Shown piece after piece: positions 1-8,333 of a stretch of DNA of 64,000 nt (position 1 is the stretch's first letter; each line of letters begins with the position of its first letter). Source of the stretch: Paenibacillus melissococcoides (GTDB taxonomy: Bacteria > Bacillota > Bacilli > Paenibacillales > Paenibacillaceae). The translations under genes and the position numbers were made by a program. The notes under the pieces were generated by a model. The model saw nothing but the letters and a program-made list of their open reading frames with translations, was not told the origin of the DNA and searched no databases. The DNA lies in contig CALYLO010000001.1 in assembly GCA_944800085.1 (NCBI GenBank), forward strand, positions 446,501 through 510,500. The letters run 5' to 3'.

Positions 1-106
1 TTTATGGTCCGTGCTATAGTGTAACCAATCAACTGATGCCCGTGAGGTCATCCTGATCTGTTCGATTGCCCATGAGGCGGAAATCCAATTTGGAGGTGGA
101 AGCGGT

Positions 107-702
107 TTGCGTATCACATCAAATGAAAGCGGTGGCAACAACTTGTCGGGCCGCCTGGATCGGCTGCCTGTCAGTTCGCTTCACCGCAAGACGTTAGTGA
201 CGCTGGCCATCATTTATTTTTTTGAATATGCGGATTTGAATACGTTTTCTTTCGTCGCCCCGGTATTGAAAAAGGAGTGGGGGATGTCCGTCACGGAGAT
301 TGGGTGGATTACATCCAGCTCTTTTCTCGGGATGTTCATCGGTTCGGTATTCGGCGGATGGTTCGCGGACCGATACGGAAGAAAGCGGGCCATTATGATG
401 ATGACCTTATTTTTTTCCGTCTTCTCTATGCTGACGAGTGTGGCCTGGAATCCGGTCATCCTCGGAATCTTTCGCTTCTTGACCGGGATGGGAGTGTCCG
501 CGGCTCTGATCAATTCGAGCTCGAGTTCGGAAGCTTCAGCGTATTCGCCTTCATCTCGCTGTGCTGGATCGGTTCGGCGCTTGCCTTGAGCTTCGGTCCC
601 GCCACCAACCGGCGCAGCCTGGATGAATTCGAGAGCGGCGAAGAAGAGATCCAACCGTTCGAGCGCACCCGGGCGGTAACGGCGATGGCCAAGAACGATT
701 GA
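107..702 (+). pseudogene. MFS transporter remnant with internal deletion
   Basis: The first ~135 residues, from a TTG start behind GGAGGTGG, are the N-terminal part of a major facilitator permease: a cytoplasmic tail, about four membrane segments, and the loop motif GGWFADRYGRKRA between TM2 and TM3. After GMGVSAALI (about 505-515) the frame turns into serine-rich nonsense. A different frame from about 520 to the TGA at 700-702 reads like the last membrane helix and charged tail of an MFS protein (FGSFSVFAFISLCWIGSALA). The middle ~250 residues are therefore missing and the ends are out of frame. The substrate cannot be read. The broken LysR and PrpF-family genes next door suggest a former carboxylate or aromatic-acid uptake and catabolism cluster (inference). 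Confidence 0.8.
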
Positions 703-715
703 GCAGGAAGCGAAG

Positions 716-760
716 AGAAGATAGAGAGAGGCCACCCAGGTTTTGCTCTATCTTCTTTTT
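716..760 (+). terminator. Rho-independent terminator after the MFS remnant
   Basis: An 11-bp perfect stem (716-726 with 746-756) is followed by a run of T to 760. It lies just after the MFS stop. Its right arm overlaps the 3' end of the convergent LysR remnant, so it may act on both strands. Confidence 0.75.
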
Positions 761-1437
761 GGCGTTTCCAAGTCTCTGTTTTTCATAAAATCCACGAATT
801 CCTTAATGAGCGTCAAATTAAGCGACTCTTTCCGGTAAATCATCCACGATTTCCGCTTCCATGGCTCGCCATGCTTTGAGGTCAAATTAATTTTGTATAA
901 ATCCTCCTGACCGCCGAGCACGATAGTCGGCAATATGGCATATCCGAGCCCGTTCAACACCATTTCCTTGCCGGTCTCCATCTTGTCTACCTCCATCGCG
1001 ATGTTCGGAGGCAGCGAATACCGCTCCTTCCACCAGAGGTCCATCGTATTTTTCAGGGAAGGCTCCGTTTTATAATTGATTCGCGGGAGGCTGGGCAGGT
1101 CCTGAAGATGAATTTCATGCTTGGAGACGATGCAAATGTTCTCCTCCATCATTAAATGCTTCCCGTCCGGCCAATCATAATCGCCCCGAAGCATGCCGAT
1201 ATGGACATGCTGGCTGTAGACGGAATGAACGAGATTCGAGCTCCAGTCCGTCATGACCCTCACTTCCACGTCCGGGTATTGCTCCAGAAATTGCTTCAGA
1301 ATGGAGGGGAGAATAGGTCGCAATACGCCTAAGCGAAGGATTCCCGTGACCTTGTTATCCATATTCCGCAAAAATTCTTTCGTCTGGCGAAGCTGCAGGC
1401 GCAAATCGATTATACCTTCGGCCAGGTCAGCCTTGAC
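748..1437 (-). pseudogene. LysR-family regulator lacking its DNA-binding domain
   Basis: Reading leftward from about 1437, the frame contains the linker helix and complete effector-binding domain of a LysR regulator (from LRQTKEFLRNMDNKVTG through GLGYAILPTIVLGGQ). The ~60-residue N-terminal winged helix-turn-helix is absent. Sequence further upstream in the same frame is the antisense of the PrpF remnant, so a nominally open reading frame up to 1818 is a chimera and not a real start. The gene cannot bind DNA as it stands. The lost part coincides with the lost 5' end of the divergent prpF-like gene, which points to one deletion across a shared promoter region. Confidence 0.8.
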
Positions 1438-2195
1438 AAGAACGTCATCGATTATAAAGTCACTTGCGGCAATCTGACGGCGGCGGTCGGACTGTATGCC
1501 GCGGAAGAGGGCTACGTTGCCTTGACCGAACCAATCACGGAAGTGAAGATATACAATAGCAATATCGATAAAATAATTATCGCCGAAATTCCGGTGAAGA
1601 ACGGGGCCATCCAATATGAAGGCCGGTTCAGTATCGTCGACTGCGTCAACACGATTGTCTTTGTCCGCGCGCGGGATGTCGGGCTTGCGGGCACGGAGCT
1701 TCGGGAGGGCATCAACGGCAATGCGGCGCTGCTGGACACGCTGGAGCAGGTTCGTGTCGGGGGCGGCATTCTCGCCGGGCTGATACAGCCGGATGAACCG
1801 GTCGGCACGGGAACCCATTCGCTCCCCAAGCTCGTCATCGTCGCGGAGCCGGCCGATTATATCACGTCGGCCAAGGAGATGATCCGAGCGGCGGACATCG
1901 ATATTTTATCGCGCTATATTTCGATGGGAGGCCTTCATAAGGCGCATGCCGTCGGCGGGGCGTTGGCGCTTGCGGCCGCCTGCCAAATACCGGGGACATC
2001 CCCAACCGGTTGGCTGCCTCGTCCGGTTCGGCCGTGCGCATCAGCCACCCGTCAGGCACGATGTATGCGGAAGCCGCCGTCGCCCGGACCGCTTTGGATT
2101 GGCTTGTCACGCGGGCGGCATGCGGCAGAACCGCCCGCAGATTAATGGCCGGCGACGCCTATATTCCGGCCGCCCTGCTGGCATCCGCTAACTGA
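1438..2195 (+). pseudogene. PrpF/GalD-family isomerase remnant, 5' deletion and frameshift
   Basis: Translation from about 1438 gives the PrpF signature region CGNLTAAVGLYAAEEGYVAL, then VKIYNSNIDKIIIAEIPVKNG, and continues to about position 2000. The rest (SSGSAVRISHPSGTMY to AYIPAALLASAN, ending 2195) is in another frame, so about one base is missing near 2003. The N-terminal ~100 residues are lost at the junction with the LysR remnant. PrpF-family enzymes isomerise methylaconitate or, as in GalD of gallate degradation, 4-oxalomesaconate. MFS plus LysR plus PrpF resembles gallate-type clusters, but that link is only an inference. Confidence 0.8.
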
Positions 2196-2212
2196 GCGGC
2201 TCATGGAACCGC

Positions 2213-2244
2213 AAAAAAACCGGGAAGCCCCTGTGGCTTCCCGG
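2213..2244 (-). terminator. Rho-independent terminator of hemQ
   Basis: A perfect 10-bp stem (2220-2229 with 2235-2244) and a 5-nt loop are followed, on the minus strand, by seven T (A run 2213-2219). It lies 30 bases beyond the hemQ stop. Confidence 0.85.
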
Positions 2245-2273
2245 TCTGAATTTTCGTTCCCGGCTATATCACG

Positions 2274-3026
2274 CTACACCTTCAGCATCTCGTTCAGCTT
2301 CTCCGGTGTGAGTAAGTTTCCGACGTAGAAGGATCCGAACTCGCCGAAGCGGGCGCTCACTTCATCGAAGCGCATCTCGTAGACCAGCTTCTTGAATTGG
2401 AGCGCGTCGTCGCTGAACAGCGTAACGCCCCATTCCCAGTCGTCCAGGCCGACGGAGCCGGTAATGATCTGCTTCACCTTGCCGGCATAGCTGCGGCCGA
2501 TCATGCCGTGGCTTCGCATCATGGCGCGCCGATCGTCCATCGACAGCATGTACCAGTTGTCGGAGAGATCGCGCTTCTTGTTCATCGGATAGAAGCAGAT
2601 ATGCTTGCTTTTCGGCAGCGTCGGCTTGAGGCGGGCTGCCACTTCCGGATTATCCATCGGATCGCCGGTCGCCCCCGGCTTCGCCATATAATTGCTAAGC
2701 TCGACAATGCTCACGTACGAATAAGTCGGAATCGTATATTGTGCGAAGGAGGTTTTGTTGAAGGCATGCTCCATCGCGTTCAATTCTTCCAAGGTCTCGC
2801 GCAGATGGAATTGAACGAGATCGGCCTTCTGCCCGACGATGCTGTATACAGCGGTGCTTCCCCGCTTCTCTTCTTCGGCCTGAGTCCAATCGGACCAGAG
2901 CGATTGCAGTTCGTCCAGCGCATGCGCCCGCTCCTCGTCATCCGCCTTGTTCCACTTCGTCCAGTCGATTAAGCGAAAATCATGGAGCGCATACCAGCCT
3001 TCCAATGTTAATGCGGCTTCATTCAT
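2274..3026 (-). CDS. hemQ: Coproheme decarboxylase HemQ (chlorite dismutase family)
   Basis: This 250-residue protein belongs to the chlorite dismutase-like family. In Firmicutes it is HemQ, which oxidatively decarboxylates coproheme III to heme b in the last step of the coproporphyrin-dependent heme pathway. Visible features are FYPMNKKR, holding the Tyr expected to carry the radical, and MRSHGMIGR, with the proximal heme-ligating His, followed by [15 protein letters not shown]. The start is the ATG at 3026, with GGAGG eight bases upstream. A possible in-frame start at 3071 lacks a ribosome site and adds 15 atypical residues. It is monocistronic, with a minus-strand promoter at 3089-3118 and a terminator at 2213-2244. 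Length and motifs are normal for the family. Confidence 0.95.
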   Translation of the reverse strand: MNEAALTLEGWYALHDFRLIDWTKWNKADDEERAHALDELQSLWSDWTQAEEEKRGSTAVYSIVGQKADLVQFHLRETLEELNAMEHAFNKTSFAQYTIPTYSYVSIVELSNYMAKPGATGDPMDNPEVAARLKPTLPKSKHICFYPMNKKRDLSDNWYMLSMDDRRAMMRSHGMIGRSYAGKVKQIITGSVGLDDWEWGVTLFSDDALQFKKLVYEMRFDEVSARFGEFGSFYVGNLLTPEKLNEMLKV

Positions 3027-3088
3027 GTCGTGAACCTCCAATGCTTTATTATATGAAGATGTCTTCATCATCGAACATGCACAAGGCC

Positions 3089-3118
3089 ATTGTAGCTTAT
3101 CTGTCAGCCCAGGAGCAA
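3089..3118 (-). promoter_or_regulatory. Probable sigma-A promoter of hemQ
   Basis: On the minus strand TTGCTC (3113-3118), an 18-base spacer and TACAAT (3089-3094) stand about 60 bases before the hemQ ATG. Confidence 0.5.
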
Positions 3119-3132
3119 CTTGGAGGTGATAA

Positions 3133-3153
3133 ATGTCACTGAATGTTCGTTGA
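3133..3153 (+). other. Possible six-codon leader ORF before the yuiB-like gene
   Basis: A near-ideal ribosome site (TTGGAGGTGATAA) directly precedes ATG and the six codons MSLNVR, then TGA. An imperfect inverted repeat (CACTAAT with ATTAGTG, about 3176-3204) and a short T-rich stretch follow. It could be a translated leader controlling the downstream gene, or a decayed gene start. No promoter was identified. Confidence 0.25.
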
Positions 3154-3271
3154 TTTTTGGCTTCTGTGCCAGTACACTAATACTAATCAAGGCAAATTAG
3201 TGAATTTTGGATATGCGGCAGGCCGTCGGAGTATCCACGTGGAGATAGGTTACAGGGGGATGATGATAGAC

Positions 3272-3568
3272 ATGATGGGATGGATTATGGTCATCATTTT
3301 GATGATGCTGTTCTTCGTCATGATGTTCGGCATCGGGTTTATTTTGAACATGCTGATGAAGACGACCTGGTTCCCAATCGGATTTTATATCGTTATTGTG
3401 CTGCCGGCGACCATTTGGATGCTGTGGAAGAGCGAGATGTCCTTTATCGGCAATATCGGAAGCTACGGGCTTGTCGATTATTTGACGGCGTTGGCCGGAC
3501 TGGCCGGAGCCTTCGTCAGCGGCAAGACGATCGACGTGCTTCGCAAGAGCGGATACAAAATGTTTTGA
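3272..3568 (+). CDS. yuiB: Small YuiB-like membrane protein
   Basis: This is a ~98-residue integral membrane protein with two or three hydrophobic segments (a methionine-rich helix at residues 3-28, a second around FPIGFYIVIVLPATIWML, and a weaker third near YLTALAGLAGAFVSG) and a basic C-terminus. Layout and size resemble the uncharacterised YuiB family of Bacillus. Several ATG codons lie close together (3260, 3263, 3272, 3275). The one at 3272 is preferred because a GGGGG tract sits about 11 bases upstream, but this is uncertain. The reading frame is open back to 3143 without support. It stands alone, after a possible leader ORF at 3133. Confidence 0.65.
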   Translation: MMGWIMVIILMMLFFVMMFGIGFILNMLMKTTWFPIGFYIVIVLPATIWMLWKSEMSFIGNIGSYGLVDYLTALAGLAGAFVSGKTIDVLRKSGYKMF

Positions 3569-3689
3569 TAAGCTGTGCTGGGCGTGGAACGGGTTCCGCG
3601 CCTTTTTGGATCGGCAATAGCGGCCTTTCCGGGCGAAGCGTCCAGGGCTTGCAGTCGCCCCTCAGGCCTTTAAGAAGCACGGATACCGC

Positions 3690-3910
3690 CGGATGTGGCG
3701 CAAATGGTAAGAATCCTGCAAAAGAGCAGTAATTTTTTTACTTATGGAGAAAAATTAAGGATATTACTGCAAAAGTGCAGGAATTCGCCTCTCTCATTCT
3801 AATAGAGTCCTTTGTCGGCCGAAATTCATGTAAATTTGCAGGAATCCCCAGTTCGAACATTCGCCTCGGTGACAATCCTGTATTATTGCAGTATTTTCCT
3901 AGAATCGCAA
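3690..3910. repeat. Dispersed TGCAGGA-type intergenic repeat, copy 1
   Basis: This non-coding stretch has recurring TGCAAAA-like and TGCAGGAAT words (for example ATTACTGCAAAAGTGCAGG near 3763 and TTTGCAGGAAT near 3835). The same vocabulary recurs at 31510-31760 and 54905-55050. Nothing in it looks coding. Confidence 0.4.
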
Positions 3911-4019
3911 CGACAAAAGTACGCGCCTACAGCGCCGCATTGTGCCAAACAACGAGTGAAATCCGCGGAAGGAAGCAGGAGCATTAATTTCTCGGACGGA
4001 TTCTCTCTGAAAATTTTCC

Positions 4020-4500
4020 TCAAGTAGCTAATTCCACACCTGCAAACTTCAAACTACCTACCTCCGCAGCCGCAAACTTCAAAGTGCTATCTCCATACTA
4101 CCTATTTTTCGCAGCCGCAAACTTCAAGTAAGTATCTCCAAACTAACTACCTCCTCAGTGGAAAACTTCAAAGCAGTAATCTCCAAAGAAGTTGTCTCCA
4201 AAGAAGTTTCTCCAAAGCAGTAATCCTCAAAGCAGTTATCTCCAAAGTACCCTATCTCAAATGCAGCAAACACCAATATCGTTAATCTCTAGGGCGGCAA
4301 TCTTTAAAGCCGTTATCACTATAGCAGCAAGCTATAAAGCAGTAATTTTCAAAATCATGATCTTCAGAGTTGATCTCTTCTAGGTTGTTCTCTTCAAAGT
4401 CTTTCCCCTCATAGCCGTTCCTTTTCAACGTTGCTATCCCCAATGTCGTTATCCCCGTTATACCCAATATAGAATAGTATCCCTGTGTGTAGATATTTAT
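4020..4500 (-). pseudogene. Decayed pentapeptide-repeat protein
   Basis: On the minus strand the frame from about 4470 to 4282 has a large residue at every fifth position (TTLGI ATLKR NGYEG KDFEE, then NNLEE INSED HDFEN YCFIA), the hallmark of a pentapeptide-repeat beta-helix. A stop ends the frame at 4282. Beyond it, degenerate 15-bp DNA units continue (roughly 4150-4260, AAAGCAGTAATCTCC-like on the plus strand). Further frames give ALRIT-type units and, at about 4120-4027, STLKFAAAEV-GSLKFAGVEL before a stop. Several stops and length changes (14-bp units) show it is broken. The 5' end is unclear: about 4500-4686 shows only the upstream region of the chitinase gene. Low GC contrasts with the neighbouring genes. 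Confidence 0.55.
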
Positions 4501-4686
4501 CCTTGTAGCCAGCCCGCCAGGGTGTTTTAGTGGAATGTATAGAGCTTCTGGCAATATTTTGATCGGCGGCAACAGTAGCTCCGGCGGCCAGGAGGGAACG
4601 AAGTTGGAGGTGATGCAGCAAGATGAGGATGTTGGCCTTCCGGAAGGCTTGATTCATGTTGATATGAAAAGGAGGAATGTAAGGAA

Positions 4687-7600
4687 ATGAGGGCAGCGAA
4701 ACGCAAAGCACTGGTTTGTCTCTTCGTGATCGCCTTGCTCTGTTCCGTCTTCCCGGCAAGCGTCTTTGCGGCCCCTGCCTGGGCGCCGAATACCGCTTAC
4801 CGGGCCGGCGATGTCGTCACCTACGGCGGCGCCGACTACAAGTGCATCCAGCCGCACACATCGCTGAATGGATGGGAGCCGCCGAACGCGCCGGCGCTGT
4901 GGACGCCGCATGCAGGCCCCGGACCGGACCCGGAGCCGGATACCGAGCCGCCGACAGCCCCGGCGAATCTGGCCGTGACGGGCTTCACGGCCACGTCCGT
5001 CTCGCTGAGCTGGAGCGCAGCGAGCGATAATGTCGGCGTCCCCGGCTACGAGGTATACCGGAACGGGGCGCTCGCGGGAACGACCGCGCTTACATCGTAT
5101 ACCGTGACGGGACTGACGCCGGACACGCCGTATTCGTTCACCGTGAAGGCGAAGGATGCGGCGGGGAACGCATCCGATCCGAGCGCGGCCGTGACCGTCA
5201 CGACGGCGCCGGACGGGCCGGGGCCGAATCCGATTCCCGGCAAGCTGCTGATCGGCTACTGGCATAACTTCGACAACGGCTCGACCGCCTTGAAGCTGCG
5301 CGACGTATCGCCGCAGTATGACGTCATCCATGTCGCCTTCGCTGAGACGGCCGGGGGAGACCGCTCGACCTTGAGCTTCACGCCGTACAACGCCACGGTG
5401 GAGGAATTCCGTGCGGATGTCGCCTATTTGCACAGCCAGGGAAAGAAGGTGCTGATCTCCATCGGCGGGCAGAACGGCTCGGTCGAGCTTCACAGCAATC
5501 AGGACGTCCAAAATTTCGTGAATTCATTGGAAAACATCATCCGAACCTATGGCTTTGACGGACTGGACATCGATTTGGAGGGGGGCTCCGTCTCGCTGGG
5601 CGCGGGTGACACCGATTACCGCCATCCGACGACGCCGAAAATCGTCAACCTCATTGCCGCCGTCCGGCTGCTCAGCGATCGCGTCGGCCCGGATTTCATG
5701 CTGACGATGGCGCCGGAGATCGCCTGCGTCCAGGGCGGCATCGTCGCCTACGCCGGGCCATGGGGCGCTTACCTGCCTGTCATTCACGCGCTGCGCGACA
5801 AGCTGGATTTCATTCATGTCCAGCATTATAACGCCGGCGGCAACGAGGCGCTGGACGGCCGCGTCTATACGCAGGGGACGGCCGACTTCCAGGTGGCCAT
5901 GGCGGAAATGCTGCTGCGCGGCTTCCCGATCGGACGCAACCCGAACAATCCGTTCCAGCCGCTGCGGGAAGATCAGGTCGCGATCGGCCTGCCTGCCGTG
6001 CCTAGCGCCGCGCCTTCGGGCGGCTACGCCTCGGGGGCGGATATCGCGAAGGCGCTCCGCTACATCGTGAAGGGGACCTCCTACGGCGGTGCGTATAAGC
6101 TGCAGCAAGCCGGGGGCTATCCGAACTTCCGCGGCGTGATGACATGGTCGGTCAATTGGGACGCCACGAGCGGCTACGCCTTTGCGAATCAGGTCCGGTC
6201 GGCCTTCAACGGATTAAGCGGCGCCGCCGGCCTCGCCGCTGGCCCGGAACAGGCGGTCCGCATCCTCTCGGCGCCGCCAGCCGAAGCGTTGGCAGCCGAA
6301 GCGCCACTTTCGGCAGTCGGCGAAGCGTCGCTACCAATAGTCGCCAAATCGCCGACCACTGCTGACGGAGCCCTTGCCGCGGCTGCCGCATGGGCTCCGG
6401 GGGTGAGCTACGCCGCCGACGATCTCGTCTCGTATCAAGGGAAGATATACCGCTGCCGGCAGCCGCATACGTCGCTGGCGGGCTGGGAGCCGCCTAACGT
6501 CCCGGCGCTGTGGAGCTACGTCCGCGAGGGAGAAGCGCCGGAAGATAACGAACCTCCCAGCGCTCCCGCCGATCTGCGGCTGATCGCCAAGACGGCGACC
6601 AGCGTGTCGCTCGCCTGGAGCCCGGCATCAGACAATATCGCGGTGACCGGATACGACGTATACCGGGATCAGACATTGGCCGCCGCGACGAGCCGCACAA
6701 GCGCGAATGTGACCGGGCTATCGCCGGAGACGACGTATTCCTTCACGGTGAAGGCGAAGGATGCGGCCGGCAATGTCTCCCCGCCCAGCGCCGCCTTGAG
6801 CGTGAAGACCTCCGCTGCCGGCGGGCCAGATATGCTGCCCGGCAAAGTATTGGTCGGCTACTGGCATAACTTCGTGAACGGAGCGGGCTTCCTTCCGCTG
6901 CGGGAGGTTTCGGACAATTTCGATGTCATCCATGTCGCATTTGCCGAACCGGCGGACAACAGCGGGAAGATCGAATTCACGCCTTACCAATATGCTGATG
7001 CCGACTTCAAGGAAGATGTCGCTTACTTGCAGAGTCTGGGCAAAAAAGTGACCCTCTCGATCGGCGGCCAGAACGGCCACGTCGAACTGACGACTCCCGC
7101 CGCCCGCGACCGGTTCGTGCAGTCGGTGATCGCGATTATCGAGAAATACGGCTTCGACGGATTGGACATTGATTTCGAAGGGCAATCGCTGTATTTGAAC
7201 CAGGGGGACACAGATCTCGATCACCCGACGACACCGGCGGTTATCCATCTGATCGAGGCGCTGCGAACCATTCATGATCATTTCGGATCGGAGCTCCTGC
7301 TGACGATGGCGCCGGAGACGTTTTTCGTCCAGGTCGGGTATACGAATTACGGCGCCGGGCAATGGGGCGGCGATCGGCGCGCCGGGGCGTACCTGCCCGT
7401 CATCCACGCCTTGCGCGACATCATCGCTTGGGTACAGGTGCAGCATTATAATTCAGGACCGGTGACCGGTCTCGACGATCGGTTCTATTCGATGGGCGGC
7501 GCCGACTTCCATGTGGCGATGGCCGACATGCTGGTGACGGGCTTCCCGCTCGCCAAAGATCCGAACCGGGTCTTCCCGGGGCTGCGCCCGGACCAGGTCG

Positions 7601-7836
7601 TCATCGGCCTGCCGGCCGCCAGCCAGGCGGGCAACGGCTATACGCCCCCCGCAGAAGTGCACAAGGCGCTTGATTATCTCATCAAAGGCCGCTCGTTCGG
7701 GGGAAGCTATACTCTGCGGAATCCGTCCGGTTATCCTGAGCTGCGCGGCCTGATGACGTGGTCGATCAATTGGGACCGCTTCAATCAATTCGGGTTCTCC
7801 AATCCGCACCGCGCTTATTTGGACCCGTTGAAATAA
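4687..7836 (+). CDS. Secreted tandem GH18 glycosidase (chitinase-like), two CBM-FN3-GH18 modules
   Basis: This is a 1049-residue secreted protein with a signal peptide (1-28, cleavage after VFA). Module 1 is a CBM5/12 chitin-binding domain (31-75), an FN3 domain (88-174) and a GH18 barrel (~182-510) with the catalytic signature DGLDIDLE (Asp291, Asp294, Asp296, Glu298). An Ala-rich linker (~511-565) follows. Module 2 repeats the order: CBM5/12 (~566-612), FN3 (~625-710) and GH18 (~717-1049) with DGLDIDFE (Asp824, Asp827, Asp829, Glu831). Both active sites look intact, so both should cleave beta-1,4-GlcNAc linkages of chitin or related glycans. Single-module enzymes of this architecture (chitinase D type) are common, and the doubled form suggests an internal duplication. 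The start is supported by AAGGAGG about 10 bases upstream. It appears monocistronic. Confidence 0.92.
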   Translation: MRAAKRKALVCLFVIALLCSVFPASVFAAPAWAPNTAYRAGDVVTYGGADYKCIQPHTSLNGWEPPNAPALWTPHAGPGPDPEPDTEPPTAPANLAVTGFTATSVSLSWSAASDNVGVPGYEVYRNGALAGTTALTSYTVTGLTPDTPYSFTVKAKDAAGNASDPSAAVTVTTAPDGPGPNPIPGKLLIGYWHNFDNGSTALKLRDVSPQYDVIHVAFAETAGGDRSTLSFTPYNATVEEFRADVAYLHSQGKKVLISIGGQNGSVELHSNQDVQNFVNSLENIIRTYGFDGLDIDLEGGSVSLGAGDTDYRHPTTPKIVNLIAAVRLLSDRVGPDFMLTMAPEIACVQGGIVAYAGPWGAYLPVIHALRDKLDFIHVQHYNAGGNEALDGRVYTQGTADFQVAMAEMLLRGFPIGRNPNNPFQPLREDQVAIGLPAVPSAAPSGGYASGADIAKALRYIVKGTSYGGAYKLQQAGGYPNFRGVMTWSVNWDATSGYAFANQVRSAFNGLSGAAGLAAGPEQAVRILSAPPAEALAAEAPLSAVGEASLPIVAKSPTTADGALAAAAAWAPGVSYAADDLVSYQGKIYRCRQPHTSLAGWEPPNVPALWSYVREGEAPEDNEPPSAPADLRLIAKTATSVSLAWSPASDNIAVTGYDVYRDQTLAAATSRTSANVTGLSPETTYSFTVKAKDAAGNVSPPSAALSVKTSAAGGPDMLPGKVLVGYWHNFVNGAGFLPLREVSDNFDVIHVAFAEPADNSGKIEFTPYQYADADFKEDVAYLQSLGKKVTLSIGGQNGHVELTTPAARDRFVQSVIAIIEKYGFDGLDIDFEGQSLYLNQGDTDLDHPTTPAVIHLIEALRTIHDHFGSELLLTMAPETFFVQVGYTNYGAGQWGGDRRAGAYLPVIHALRDIIAWVQVQHYNSGPVTGLDDRFYSMGGADFHVAMADMLVTGFPLAKDPNRVFPGLRPDQVVIGLPAASQAGNGYTPPAEVHKALDYLIKGRSFGGSYTLRNPSGYPELRGLMTWSINWDRFNQFGFSNPHRAYLDPLK

Positions 7837-7876
7837 TCGTCCTTCGGCAGGGAAAGAGCCGGGGTGAAGGGGGCTT

Positions 7877-7906
7877 TTGACAGAAGGCGGCCGCATCGCA
7901 TAAAAT
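7877..7906 (+). promoter_or_regulatory. Strong sigma-A promoter of the ABC-F leader
   Basis: A perfect TTGACA (7877-7882), an 18-base spacer and TAAAAT (7901-7906) are present. Transcription would start near 7913 and give a ~420-nt leader before the ABC-F start codon. Confidence 0.7.
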
Positions 7907-7973
7907 AATGATATGCCTGCCGCAGCGAGACGGGCGGGCCAACATTCGAAGGAAAGGGCAAGGTATACCGCCG

Positions 7974-7985
7974 ATGAACAATTAA
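7974..7985 (+). other. Possible three-codon upstream ORF (MNN)
   Basis: ATG AAC AAT TAA lies about 60 nt into the predicted leader, with a purine-rich AAGG-containing segment about 10 bases upstream. ABC-F resistance genes in Listeria and Bacillus use very short upstream ORFs to sense stalled ribosomes. A second candidate (MYVQRG, 8026-8046) has no visible ribosome site. Confidence 0.35.
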
Positions 7986-8305
7986 TCCGAACTGAAGCGA
8001 ATCATTTTGACGATATCGATTTCAAAATGTACGTTCAGAGAGGATAGATCTGCCTGCTGGCGGATTGTCACCGGCTATGTCTTGACCGAAATTCAAGGAT
8101 ATCATTGCTGCTGCGCGCTTCGGCGCAGTGAGCCCCTGCGCGGGTACGCGCGGCGGGCTGGCTATCCAGCGGCGCAGGCGCTGAGACATGCAACCGGCTT
8201 CGGCCGCTTGCGAAGGGACGCTGCCCTTGGGGCATGCGCCGTCTTGCGGCTTGCCGGCATCATGGCCGGCGGTCGGGCATCCTTGAGCATTGCCGTAGCA
8301 TCTAT

Positions 8306-8333
8306 CCTCTCTGGAATCCAGGGAGGTTTTTTT
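8306..8333 (+). terminator. Intrinsic attenuator masking the ABC-F ribosome site
   Basis: A 9-bp stem (8306-8314 with 8318-8326, one G-T pair), a 3-nt loop and seven T (8327-8333) directly abut the ATG at 8334. The gene's only ribosome-binding site (GGGAGG, 8321-8326) is the right arm of the hairpin. The gene can be expressed only when the hairpin is not formed, so an attenuation mechanism is strongly suggested. Confidence 0.8.

Noticed and set aside
748..1818. A 356-codon open frame on the minus strand as an intact regulator
   Set aside because: Only the part below ~1437 is LysR-like. The upstream part is the antisense of the PrpF remnant and there is no HTH or start signal.
4150..4260. CRISPR or microsatellite
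   Set aside because: The 15-bp units have no spacers and fit a decayed pentapeptide-repeat coding sequence on the minus strand.
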